A program made the translations under genes and the position numbers. A stretch of 6,113 nt of DNA from Deinococcus sp. Leaf326 (lineage in GTDB: Bacteria > Deinococcota > Deinococci > Deinococcales > Deinococcaceae). The DNA is taken from positions 1-6,113 of the forward strand of contig NZ_LMOM01000068.1 of NCBI RefSeq assembly GCF_001424185.1, in the 5' to 3' direction. The stretch's first letter is position 1. Every line of letters begins with the position of its first letter. The notes below the pieces were generated by a model. That model searched no databases. It had not been told where the DNA came from and was given only the letters and a program-made list of their open reading frames with translations. Positions 1-5,930 of this stretch are shown piece after piece.

Positions 1-126
1 CCGGTGAACAGGTCGGCGTACCGGCAGGGCCCACACCAGGGCGTCGGCAAAGTGCCACGTCAGCCCCAGGAGCGTGGGAACCAGCCACCCCAGAAGGGTC
101 AGGTAGACCGTCAACTCTAGGCTCAT
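1..126 (-). CDS. N-terminus of a small membrane protein (partial, runs off the left edge)
   Basis: The minus strand reads ATG at 126-124 and stays open for 42 codons to the window edge. The translation begins MSLELTVYLTLLGWLVPTLL and continues into more hydrophobic, tryptophan-containing sequence ending in an arginine-rich stretch (about residues 36-42). This looks like one transmembrane helix, or a hairpin of two, near the N-terminus, followed by a positively charged loop. An AGG lies 5 bases upstream of the ATG and could serve as the ribosome binding site. The gene starts 27 bases after the stop of the minus-strand gene at 154-414, so the two are probably co-transcribed. The family cannot be named from 42 residues. 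The open frame, start and hydrophobicity are seen directly; that it is a real membrane protein is inferred. Confidence 0.5.
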   Translation of the reverse strand, partial: MSLELTVYLTLLGWLVPTLLGLTWHFADALVWALPVRRPVHR

Positions 127-153
127 ACGGACCTATGCATTCAAGTTACTCTC

Positions 154-414
154 TTAGGCCTGCGGCACGAAGGCGACGTGGCCCTCGTACAGGCGGTGGT
201 GAAATCGACGTCCAGGACGCTCAACTAACGTGCCTCGCATGACACCATAAAGAGTGGAAATCTGAATCTCGCAGTGACCCTCATTGAGGTCGCAGGCTTG
301 CTGAAGGGCCTGAAGGTCAAGCAGGAAAGCGCCTTCGGGAGATTTATGAGGCTCAGCTGAAATGGTCAGACGTTTTGTAGGCGAAACTTGATAGCGACCT
401 TGGAGAATAACCAT
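154..414 (-). CDS. Hypothetical protein, 86 residues
   Basis: This is an intact small gene on the minus strand, ATG to TAA, encoding a soluble-looking 86-residue protein. It has no signal peptide or membrane segment. The N-terminal half mixes beta-like segments (MVILQGRYQVSP, KRLTISAE) with a short helix around LLDLQALQQACDL. The C-terminal half is basic and histidine-rich (GRRFHHRLYEGHVAFVP, about residues 68-84). Two cysteines (in ACDL and GHCE) are not arranged as a metal site. I do not recognise a family. The only Shine-Dalgarno-like sequence, AGAGAG, touches the ATG, so translation may be weak or the start misjudged. It is the first gene of a likely two-gene minus-strand operon and is divergent from the IS66-type gene. 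Its coding sequence is less GC-rich than the genes to its right. Confidence 0.6.
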   Translation of the reverse strand: MVILQGRYQVSPTKRLTISAEPHKSPEGAFLLDLQALQQACDLNEGHCEIQISTLYGVMRGTLVERPGRRFHHRLYEGHVAFVPQA

Positions 415-450
415 CTCTCTAGTTTAAGACTGAAATGATCTGCCAAATGG

Positions 451-479
451 GGTATAGAGCGCCTCGCAAGAGTTTTTAA
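451..479 (-). promoter_or_regulatory. Candidate sigma-70 type promoter for the minus-strand pair
   Basis: On the minus strand, TTAAAA (479-474) and TATACC (456-451) are separated by 17 bases. Each matches four of six consensus positions. Transcription would start near 444 and leave a leader of about 30 bases before the ATG at 414. The whole divergent spacer (415-570) is clearly more AT-rich than its surroundings, as expected of a promoter region. On the plus strand the same spacer contains TATAGA at 532-537, but I found no matching -35 box for it. Confidence 0.3.
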
Positions 480-570
480 ATCTAGGTAAAGCTTAATGTC
501 GTGATTTTATCTGCGTTCATGTTATGGCTTTTATAGAAGAGCTTGGGTCTGTGATTAGCGCCCTCCACAG

Positions 571-1840
571 GTGCTCGACCTCTGGCTGGGCACTCTTGCC
601 GTTACCATGCTGGGCATGGGCTCCGAGGTGACCGAGAAAGATCTCTTCGAGATCATCCGTCGTCAGCCCGAGCAGATCGACCAACTGATCGGTGAAAACA
701 AAGCCCTCAAAGCGGACATCGCCCGCCTGAAGAAGCGCATCGAGGAACTCGAACGGCGGGAACGCAAGTACGCCGCCCCCTTCAGCAGGGAGAAGCGCAC
801 CACTGATCCCAACTTACCAGGACGCCGTCCTGGAGAGGGCACCTTCGCGCACAAGTCGCCACCCATGACAGAACAGATCACGGGCACCGTGGAAGTCGAC
901 ACACCCAACACCTGTCCTCGTTGTGGGTGTATGGGGCCGCTGATCTTCACGCGTCAGGACAAGGTCTGGGTCACGGAACTCGTTCCCCAGAACGCCATGC
1001 AGGTTACCGAGTACCACGTGCCCGTCATGGCGTGCCCGCAGTGTCACCACGCGGTGCGTGGTGACCATCCCGCTGTGAACAGCGATCAGGTCGGTGCGAC
1101 TGCCCATCGACTCGGCCCTGTCCTGCACGCCACCCTTCAGACCCTCCATCACGAGCTGGGCCTTCCGGTCCGCCGTATCGGTCGGGTCATGGACCTCCTT
1201 GGAGGGCTTCAGATCACGCAGAGTGCGATCACGCAAGCCGCACAGCGGCTTGCTGCCGACGGCAGCCCTCTCGCCATCCACGTCGATGCGTTGCAGGCAC
1301 AGATCCAGCAGGCGCCGTTCGTGCATCACGACGACACGGGCTGGCGGATCAGCGCTCAGAACGCCTGGGTGGGTACGTTCCGCAGTGCCGACACCGTGGT
1401 GTTCCGCGCCAACCTGCGGCACACGAACGTGGAAGTCCGGGAAGGCCTGGGGCAGAATTTCGCAGGCGTGCTGGTGAGCGACCGCTTCTCCTCGTACGAC
1501 AGCCGCTTCTTGCAAGACGTCCGGCAGCAGAAGTGCCTGGCACACCTGATCCGCAATGCGGATGAAGTCGCTGCTGTTCTCCAGCGGCGACCTGGGCGGG
1601 GAGAGCTGTATGGGCGACGGGTCGCGCAGGTCTTCCGGGAGGGCATCCAACTGCACCGGGATGTGACGATGGGGAAATGCACGCGAGAGGAGTACGCGCA
1701 GCAGGGTGAGTTCCTCACCCTGCGTCTGGATGCGCTGCTCAACCGGGCGCCGCCCAAGTCGCAAGCGAATGAGCGACTTCGACTGGACATCATGAAGCAG
1801 CGCGTACTGGATCGGTTGTGGCGGTTCCTGAAAGACCCGG
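571..1840 (+). mobile_element. IS66-family insertion sequence remnant
   Basis: Recognisable IS66 coding sequence runs from the transposase start to about 1840 (codon 423), then stops abruptly. No IS66-like sequence follows, so the right end of the element, with its terminal inverted repeat and target duplication, appears to be lost. The left end should lie within 415-570, but I could not identify it. No accessory tnpA- or tnpB-like genes precede the transposase here, so this is either a single-gene IS66 type or a degraded one. Confidence 0.6.
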
Positions 1841-2013
1841 CCGCAGCCTCGCTGGTCCCGGCCGGGACGACGTGGCGCCGGATCAAGGGCAAGGACGGGC
1901 AACCCGGCGAGCAGGTCACGGTGCAGGCCGTCCTGGGCATGAAGCGGACGCTGAGCAACGGCGCGGAGTTGCCGGCCTACGTCATCACGCGGGACTTCGA
2001 GCAGGTGGTGTGA
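571..2013 (+). CDS. IS66-family transposase, C-terminally truncated and fused to foreign sequence
   Basis: IS66 transposases are DDE enzymes that cut and join the ends of their insertion sequence. Domains in order: a leucine-rich coiled coil (about residues 30-66, with IGENKALKADIARLKKRIEE); a zinc-finger region with paired cysteines C115/C118 and C155/C158; then the catalytic core. The core has HHDDTGWR (first acid, about D254), VSDRFSSYD (second acid, D304) and CLAHLIR (322-328). The core ends with LWRFLKDP (416-423). In the family this is followed within a few residues by a TNN-x-AER block carrying the catalytic glutamate. Here residues 424-480 show no such block and do not resemble IS66, so the enzyme is predicted inactive. 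No other frame restores the block, which argues against a simple frameshift. GTG at 571 gives the longest frame; ATG at 607 or 616 is equally possible because none has a good ribosome binding site. The stop overlaps the next start (TGAGTG). Confidence 0.85.
   Translation: MLDLWLGTLAVTMLGMGSEVTEKDLFEIIRRQPEQIDQLIGENKALKADIARLKKRIEELERRERKYAAPFSREKRTTDPNLPGRRPGEGTFAHKSPPMTEQITGTVEVDTPNTCPRCGCMGPLIFTRQDKVWVTELVPQNAMQVTEYHVPVMACPQCHHAVRGDHPAVNSDQVGATAHRLGPVLHATLQTLHHELGLPVRRIGRVMDLLGGLQITQSAITQAAQRLAADGSPLAIHVDALQAQIQQAPFVHHDDTGWRISAQNAWVGTFRSADTVVFRANLRHTNVEVREGLGQNFAGVLVSDRFSSYDSRFLQDVRQQKCLAHLIRNADEVAAVLQRRPGRGELYGRRVAQVFREGIQLHRDVTMGKCTREEYAQQGEFLTLRLDALLNRAPPKSQANERLRLDIMKQRVLDRLWRFLKDPAAASLVPAGTTWRRIKGKDGQPGEQVTVQAVLGMKRTLSNGAELPAYVITRDFEQVV
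1840..2010 (+). other. 3' remnant of an older operon gene, now the tail of the transposase ORF
   Basis: The last 57 codons of the long frame (about residues 424-480) encode sequence including GTTWRRIKGKDGQPGEQVTV and ending in ELPAYVITRDFEQVV. It has strong GC bias at third positions, as a real coding region would, and is not IS66-like. It ends with an AGGTGG ribosome binding site (2003-2008) for the next gene, whose GTG directly follows its TGA. Such tight coupling normally links genes that evolved together. I infer that this tail belonged to the first gene of the operon at 2014-3069 before IS66 sequence replaced its front. The original gene is not recognised. Confidence 0.45.
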
Positions 2014-2445
2014 GTGACCTACAACCGGACGCTGTTGGGGCCACACCCGGACAGCAGCTTTCTGGTCCACACTGGGGTGGTGGCGGTGGTCGGCAGTGAG
2101 GAAACCGTGCTGCTCCTTCCTGGGGTGGTCTGGCCGGGGGGAGCGGCGCTACCCGACGAGCTGATGGACTGGTTGCGCCCAGCGCAGACCTTCCTGGGGG
2201 CGAAGGATGCGGCGGTGCCGTGGTCGGCTTCGCCGCGGGACATCGAATCGACGACCGCGCTGGTGCAGGTGCAGTGGGTGCGGAGCAAGGCGCTGCTGAG
2301 TGAACGGTTCGGGCGCCTCTCGACCCTGGTCGACGTGGAGGGTCTGTCCCAGGCCTCCCTGGCCACGATGCTGGGGGCCAGTCGGGAGAGCCTGAGCTGT
2401 GCGCTGAGCCTGCAACGCACGAGGAACCGCCATGCTGCGGACTGA
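2014..2445 (+). CDS. Crp/Fnr-like DNA-binding protein (probable), 143 residues
   Basis: The protein resembles a shortened Crp/Fnr regulator. Residues about 16-46 (FLVHTGVVAVVG, TVLLLPGVVWPGGAAL) look like the effector-domain pattern in which a beta strand is followed by a PG turn and a G-x-AL segment. Residues 90-131 (KALLSERFGRL, then GLSQASLATMLGASRESLSCAL) match the family's dimer-helix end and helix-turn-helix recognition region, where the usual pattern is LA-x-x-LG-x-SRE-x-(V/L)S-x-x-L. It is much shorter than the usual 200-230 residues. It lacks most of the long dimerisation helix and ends soon after the recognition helix, without a clear wing, so it may be minimal or degenerate. The GTG start is supported by AGGTGG five bases upstream and by the TGAGTG junction with the preceding frame. 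It leads a run of three tightly spaced genes and may regulate them. The function is inferred from pattern only. Confidence 0.5.
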   Translation: MTYNRTLLGPHPDSSFLVHTGVVAVVGSEETVLLLPGVVWPGGAALPDELMDWLRPAQTFLGAKDAAVPWSASPRDIESTTALVQVQWVRSKALLSERFGRLSTLVDVEGLSQASLATMLGASRESLSCALSLQRTRNRHAAD

Positions 2446-2452
2446 GGGGGCT

Positions 2453-2659
2453 ATGACATCCAGAACACCGATGTACCGGCAGCAGGCCCCAGCGGGTCTG
2501 CACACCCATGACGAGTTGAAAGCGATGGGCCTGCGCCCTCGCCCAGGGGAATTGCCCCGGGGGATCCTCAAGGTGCGGAACGGCTGCGACGAGCGGATGA
2601 CCGGCGTGTTCGGCCTTGATCAGGTGGAACCTATCGTGGCCCAGGCGGTGTCCGCATGA
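2453..2659 (+). CDS. Small hypothetical protein with a TxxELKxMGLRP motif, 68 residues
   Basis: ATG at 2453 is preferred over ATG at 2432: GAGGGGG (2444-2450) lies just upstream, and this start leaves a short 7-base gap after the previous stop instead of an overlap. The product begins MTSRTPMYRQQAPAGLHTHD and continues into ELKAMGLRP (about residues 21-29). It has no membrane segment or cysteine pair. The A-P-x-GL-x-T-x-x-EL-x-x-MGLRP pattern resembles the start of small proteins I associate with plasmids and integrative elements, of unknown function; this is a recollection of pattern, not a search result. The stop overlaps the next start as ATGA, so the genes are translationally coupled. Confidence 0.6.
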   Translation: MTSRTPMYRQQAPAGLHTHDELKAMGLRPRPGELPRGILKVRNGCDERMTGVFGLDQVEPIVAQAVSA

Positions 2660-3069
2660 CGCCCTTACAGGTCAAGGGTTTCATGGTGGGGTTCTGGGTG
2701 TTCCTGCTGAGTGCGGGGATCAGTGCCCTGGCAGATGAGATCGGCGGGGTGCGGGCCGGCCTGCTAACGCTGCTTCTGCTGGCCGGGGCCCAGATGGGCT
2801 ACGGGGTGCTGTGTCGGCGGGTCGGCAAGTTCTGGGCGAGTGCGGTACTGCGCCTGGGACCGTTGCTGCTGATGCCTGGCATGCTGTTCTCGCAGGGAGC
2901 GACGGCAGACGTGCTGGTGGTGGTGTTGGAGGTCTGCAACCTGGTGGCAACACTGGACTGGTCGGATGACGACATCGGAGGCTGGGGCCGGCGCCGCTGG
3001 GCGCAGGTCAAGCCGGTGATCAAGCGCTTTTCTAAACCTGTGATGGGAGGTGTAACGCCGCGAGCCTGA
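2656..3069 (+). CDS. Multi-pass membrane protein of unknown function, 137 residues
   Basis: Hydrophobic segments lie at about residues 8-26 (GFMVGFWVFLLSAGISALA), 33-53 (VRAGLLTLLLLAGAQMGYGVL), 62-80 and 84-100 (VLVVVLEVCNLVATL). That suggests three or four transmembrane helices. Basic residues between helices two and three (CRRVGK) and in the C-terminal tail (GRRRWAQVKPVIKRFSK, about 111-127) should face the cytoplasm. A short acidic patch, DWSDDDIGG, precedes the tail. The start overlaps the previous stop (ATGA), with a weak AGGCGG about seven bases upstream. It is the last gene of the coupled run from 2014. No family is recognised, and no terminator is visible after it. Confidence 0.65.
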   Translation: MTPLQVKGFMVGFWVFLLSAGISALADEIGGVRAGLLTLLLLAGAQMGYGVLCRRVGKFWASAVLRLGPLLLMPGMLFSQGATADVLVVVLEVCNLVATLDWSDDDIGGWGRRRWAQVKPVIKRFSKPVMGGVTPRA

Positions 3070-3109
3070 GAACACCACTCTTCCCAGGAACCTATATCAT
3101 CCCTTAATC

Positions 3110-3120
3110 TAAGGAGGTGA
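3110..3120 (+). promoter_or_regulatory. Near-perfect Shine-Dalgarno sequence (TAAGGAGGTGA)
   Basis: AAGGAGGTGA complements ten consecutive bases of the usual bacterial 16S rRNA 3' end, far better than any other ribosome binding site in the window. The correctly spaced start is TTG at 3127, nine bases after the GGAGG core. That frame closes after only 23 codons at TGA 3196-3198. The longer frame that ends at 3401 is in a different register. Its first possible start, GTG at 3117, lies inside the Shine-Dalgarno sequence itself. A TATATCAT (3093-3100) just upstream could be a -10 box, but its -35 region is poor. Confidence 0.7.
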
Positions 3121-3401
3121 GGCGCTTTGAAACAACAGTGGGTCCTACGCGGTACGCCGCTGTCGAGCTGGACGACGTCGCCTTCATTTATCCACTGACA
3201 CCACTCGGGGGGAACGAACCTATGGAGTTCACGCCCAGGGCTTGGCTCCGCCACATTTTGCCGGGTCTGAACCTGAATGGTCGGGAAGTGTTCTCCAGCC
3301 TCTGGACACCTGAGGTGGGTCTAGATATGGCCGATGAACAGGATGTCCGGTTGGCAATCCACCGGTATGGCTGTCCTGTGCGTGCTGATCTCGCCGTTTA
3401 G
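3117..3401 (+). CDS. Hypothetical protein, up to 94 residues, start uncertain and possibly frameshifted
   Basis: The frame ending at TAG 3399-3401 reads like real protein from about residue 13 (RYAAVELDDVAFIYPLTPLG) to the end (DEQDVRLAIHRYGCPVRADLAV). It would be a small, acidic, soluble protein. Three starts are possible. GTG 3117 lies within the Shine-Dalgarno sequence. GTG 3138 is about 20 bases downstream of it. ATG 3222 is preceded by GGGGGG at nine bases and would give 59 residues. The well-placed TTG at 3127 is in another register and gives MKQQWVLRG before leaving the good frame. The best explanation is a small frameshift between about 3150 and 3165 in a gene that began at 3127. A separate leader peptide, or a genuine later start, is also possible. 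No family is recognised. Confidence 0.4.
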   Translation: MRRFETTVGPTRYAAVELDDVAFIYPLTPLGGNEPMEFTPRAWLRHILPGLNLNGREVFSSLWTPEVGLDMADEQDVRLAIHRYGCPVRADLAV

Positions 3402-3767
3402 GCCGCTGCAGGTGCGCCTCCTGCGCAAGTGCCCAGCAGTACGCAATGAGCGACAGGCACGTGGAATAGACGCCAGGAACCAGTCACCAGCGTTCGTCTG
3501 ATGTCATGAGATGACCACCCCACAGCCTCTGGCATGTCCGCACGCAAGACAAAGTCAAAGCACAGAATGTTCTGGAGAGGATTCAGTTTGCCTGCCTCTT
3601 CATCCTGCGGCGCGTCTTTGCCGGACGAGCTATACATCACATCGTTTTCAAAGACACCCAACACTCATTCCAACCCTCTGGTTAGTACTAAATTAGTGAT
3701 AGACCCTAGGTTATTTATAGAAGACTCATCTTTTTTCTCCCCGTATGCCCACTCAGCGAGGTTCCTC
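3402..3767 (+). other. Gene-poor spacer with an AT-rich right half
   Basis: I find no convincing gene here. Open frames exist on both strands, but they lack plausible ribosome binding sites and their translations look like noise. The right part (about 3655-3740) becomes clearly AT-rich, including TTATTTATAGAAGA and a run of six T at 3731-3736. This is the most likely promoter region for the lipoprotein gene at 3899, but no -35/-10 pair is good enough to name. The sequence AAGA-CTCA-TCTT before the T run could form a very short hairpin, too weak to call a terminator. Confidence 0.4.
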
Positions 3768-3896
3768 ATGACTATCCCTGGTATCCCCCATCACCCTGAG
3801 ATTGCTCTGGCAAGCACCGGCGTCTACGGAGTCTGCAGCCTCTCTGGTCTCGTTGGCTTCGGCAACGTCAGCTCCTCCCCTAAGAGAGAGTTCTGA
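3768..3896 (+). CDS. Possible 42-codon leader ORF upstream of the lipoprotein gene
   Basis: ATG at 3768 has CGAGG six bases upstream. It opens a 42-codon frame starting MTIPGIPHHPEIALASTGVY that stops at TGA 3894-3896, two bases before the GTG of the lipoprotein gene. The spacing would suit translational coupling. The composition (many Ser and Gly, no clear structure) and the length make it equally likely to be untranslated leader. No family is recognised. Confidence 0.22.
   Translation: MTIPGIPHHPEIALASTGVYGVCSLSGLVGFGNVSSSPKREF
3881..3890 (+). promoter_or_regulatory. Ribosome binding site that fixes the lipoprotein start
   Basis: TAAGAGAGAG ends eight bases before GTG 3899. This start also places a textbook lipoprotein signal peptide at the exact N-terminus, so both signals agree on it. 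Confidence 0.5.
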
Positions 3897-3898
3897 CC

Positions 3899-5836
3899 GT
3901 GCGCCGCCAACTCTTGAGCCTGCTGCTCCCTGCCCTCCTCCTTGCCGCCTGCGGGCAGAACGCCACCGATCAGAGCGGTGCGCCGGTGACCACCGCGCCC
4001 TCCACGCCTGCCAGCCCGCAAGTCCAAGCCGGCTCGCTCTACGAGGTGCAGTTTCGCGGTGTCGGAAGCACCCAGGCCTCTTCCAGTGTCTCGGCAGTCC
4101 ATGCGGGTCTGGGCGCCCAGGCCCTCAAGGACGTCGACGACAGCAAGCTGACCTTCACACCACTGACGGTGGACACCTTCGCGACCGGCACCACCCGCTA
4201 CGTCCGGGCGGTATACACGGTCACCAACAACACTGGCGCCCCACTGGACCACCTGACCTTTGTACCGGTCAACACCGACCCCGACCCGAACGCCACCACG
4301 CCCGCCAGCACCACCCCGACGGTGGGGGCGACCTACTTCAAGAACCTGACCCGTTTCGACAGTAGCGACACCTCCGCCCGCGCCACTGACCTCACGCCGA
4401 TCACCGGGATGGTGTACAGCACGGCACAAGGCGCGGTCATCACCGATGCCGACGCTACGCCCTATACGGCGCTGAACACCTCAGTCCTCAATCCAGTGAC
4501 GCCTGCCGGGCTGGTCATCAATGGCCGTGCGGCCAGCGGCTGGCGCAGCAACGCGCCCATCGCCGCTGGGGCCAGTGCGCGTGTCACCTTCGCAGTCGCC
4601 ATCGCGAACACCAGCCCGCAGACGGATCCCTTCAACTTCAGCGTGGTGGTGGCCTCCGGGAACGATGTGGTCCCCTTTCCCACCGTTACCGCCGTCCGTC
4701 CTGCGCTTGGTCTGGACAGCACCACGGTCACCATCACTGGTACCAACTTCACCTCCGGGACAAGTGTGAAGTTCGGGTCAGTGGCGGCCGGGAGCGTGAC
4801 GCGGAACAGCTCCACCAGCTTGACCGTCACCAGCCCCTCCAACCTGCCCGCCGGGAAGGTCGACATTGTGGTGACGAACGCGGATGGAAGCAGCGCCACC
4901 AGCAGCGCCAGCCTGTTCGATCAGTTGGTTTTCAACGACTATGCGGTCCCTACAGAGAACAGTGGGCTGGCCGGGATTACGGTGGGACCGGACGGGCACC
5001 TCTGGTTCACTGAGTCGAACCGCGACAAGATCGGGCGCATCACGACGACTGGAGTCGTCAACCGTGAGTACAGCATCCCGACAGCGAGCAGTGCCAATAT
5101 CCCCTTGAGCATCATCACCGGCCCGGACAATGCTCTCTGGTTCACGGAGGGAAACTCGAACCAAGTGGGCCGTATCACGACCGCAGGGACGCTCACAGAG
5201 TTCACCACTTCGGCAGCGTACTCCGGCACCGTAGGCATCACGGTAGGTCCGGACAACCGGTTGTGGTTCACCGAGCAAGGAAGCACGAATAGCGCCCTCA
5301 ACCGGATCTCGACCACCGGGACGCTCGGCTCGGACATCACAATAAGTGGTCAGAGTCAGCCGAACTCCATCACCAAGGGGGCCGACGAGAACCTGTGGTC
5401 GACGGACACGACGTTCAACGTCATCAGGCGAACCACACCAGCCGGTACGACGACCAGCTTCCCGGTGCCAAGCGCCTTTAGAGATGGTTCCTTGTACGCA
5501 ACGTTCGGCATCACCAGCAATACGGACGGAAATCTCTGGTTCACTGAGCAGGCAGCCAACAAGATTGGCCGGATCACCCCAGCGGGCGTCGTCACGGAGT
5601 TCACGGTGCCGACCCCGAATGCTGGCCCGGCGGAGATCGTTAGTGACTCGGACGGGAACTTGTGGTTTACCGAGAGCGTGGCGGGCAAGATCGCCCGGCT
5701 CACCCCCGCTGGAGTATTCAGCGAGTTTGCCGTCCCGACCCCGAACAGCAGCCCGCAGGGCATCGTTATTGGGCCGGACAACAACATCTGGTTCACGGAC
5801 AGTGGGACGAACAGGATTGGGGTGCTCCGGCGCTGA
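3899..5836 (+). CDS. Surface lipoprotein with IPT/TIG domain and Vgb-type seven-bladed beta-propeller
   Basis: The product has 645 residues. Residues 1-18 form a lipoprotein signal peptide: RR, a leucine core, and lipobox LAAC with C18 as the acylated cysteine, so it should be exported and membrane-anchored. A Thr/Ser/Pro/Ala-rich linker follows to about residue 45. Residues about 46-259 are a beta-rich extracellular region containing TRYVRAVYTVTNNTGAPLDH. Residues about 261-342 form an IPT/TIG immunoglobulin-like domain (PTVTAVRP, TVTITGTNFTSG, VDIVVTNADG). From F345 to the end are seven repeats of the form GPDGxLWFTExxxxxIGRIT, the virginiamycin B lyase (Vgb) propeller. This part is about 300 residues, the size of a whole Vgb. 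The only histidine in the propeller is H367 in blade 1. As I recall, lyase activity in true Vgb needs histidines in later blades, so enzymatic action is doubtful; ligand binding or an envelope role is more likely. The gene is probably monocistronic and ends at a terminator. Confidence 0.9.
   Translation: MRRQLLSLLLPALLLAACGQNATDQSGAPVTTAPSTPASPQVQAGSLYEVQFRGVGSTQASSSVSAVHAGLGAQALKDVDDSKLTFTPLTVDTFATGTTRYVRAVYTVTNNTGAPLDHLTFVPVNTDPDPNATTPASTTPTVGATYFKNLTRFDSSDTSARATDLTPITGMVYSTAQGAVITDADATPYTALNTSVLNPVTPAGLVINGRAASGWRSNAPIAAGASARVTFAVAIANTSPQTDPFNFSVVVASGNDVVPFPTVTAVRPALGLDSTTVTITGTNFTSGTSVKFGSVAAGSVTRNSSTSLTVTSPSNLPAGKVDIVVTNADGSSATSSASLFDQLVFNDYAVPTENSGLAGITVGPDGHLWFTESNRDKIGRITTTGVVNREYSIPTASSANIPLSIITGPDNALWFTEGNSNQVGRITTAGTLTEFTTSAAYSGTVGITVGPDNRLWFTEQGSTNSALNRISTTGTLGSDITISGQSQPNSITKGADENLWSTDTTFNVIRRTTPAGTTTSFPVPSAFRDGSLYATFGITSNTDGNLWFTEQAANKIGRITPAGVVTEFTVPTPNAGPAEIVSDSDGNLWFTESVAGKIARLTPAGVFSEFAVPTPNSSPQGIVIGPDNNIWFTDSGTNRIGVLRR
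4931..5833 (+). repeat. Seven tandem propeller-blade repeats inside the lipoprotein gene
   Basis: The central tryptophan of each blade (LWF, LWS or IWF) is at residues 369, 414, 456, 500, 547, 589 and 631. The spacings are 45, 42, 44, 47, 42 and 42 codons. The last three blades are evenly spaced at 126 bases and are the most alike, sharing TPAGV and EF-x-VPTPN. Blade 4 is the most degenerate (LWSTD instead of LWFTE). The opening strand FNDYAVPT (from residue 345) matches the outer strand that ends the other blades. It should complete blade 7, giving the usual velcro closure of the ring. Confidence 0.85.
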
Positions 5837-5885
5837 AAGTGAACATTACCCTGGAGTCAAAGCGTTAATCGCCTGTTCTCCTCTC

Positions 5886-5920
5886 GCCCGCCCTGGGCGA
5901 CGCGCCGGGGCGGGCTCCTT
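5886..5920 (+). terminator. Probable terminator of the lipoprotein gene
   Basis: GCCCGCCC (5886-5893) and GGGCGGGC (5908-5915) form a perfect eight-base-pair, all-GC stem with a 14-base loop, about 50 bases after the stop. It is followed by TCCTTATTA, a weak T-rich tail. The stem is strong but the tail is poor, so efficiency is uncertain. It could serve either strand as a transcription barrier. Confidence 0.55.
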
Positions 5921-5930
5921 ATTACCTAGA

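Noticed and set aside
486..500. GTAAAGC as a possible IS66 left terminal inverted repeat (GTAAGC type)
   Set aside because: The match is loose, and no partner right end or target duplication exists to test it.
495..537. Possible radiation/desiccation response operator (palindromic TTATG...CATAA type) in the divergent spacer
   Set aside because: Only scattered partial matches were seen and there is no real palindrome.
814..2070. Long open frame (418 codons) on the minus strand opposite the IS66 gene
   Set aside because: It is antisense to a confidently identified transposase. Its arginine- and proline-rich translation is typical of the mirror of GC-rich coding DNA, and no domain is recognisable.
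2149..2571. Overlapping minus-strand open frames across the small-gene cassette
   Set aside because: They overlap coupled plus-strand genes with good starts, and their translations are rich in Arg, Pro and Ser, as expected for shadow frames.
3398..3664. 88-codon open frame on the minus strand in the spacer
   Set aside because: It has no plausible ribosome binding site and its translation shows no protein-like pattern or family motif.
3534..3896. 120-codon open frame on the plus strand
   Set aside because: It runs straight through the AT-rich probable promoter region and reads as low-complexity noise. Only its last 42 codons have a usable start, listed separately at low confidence.
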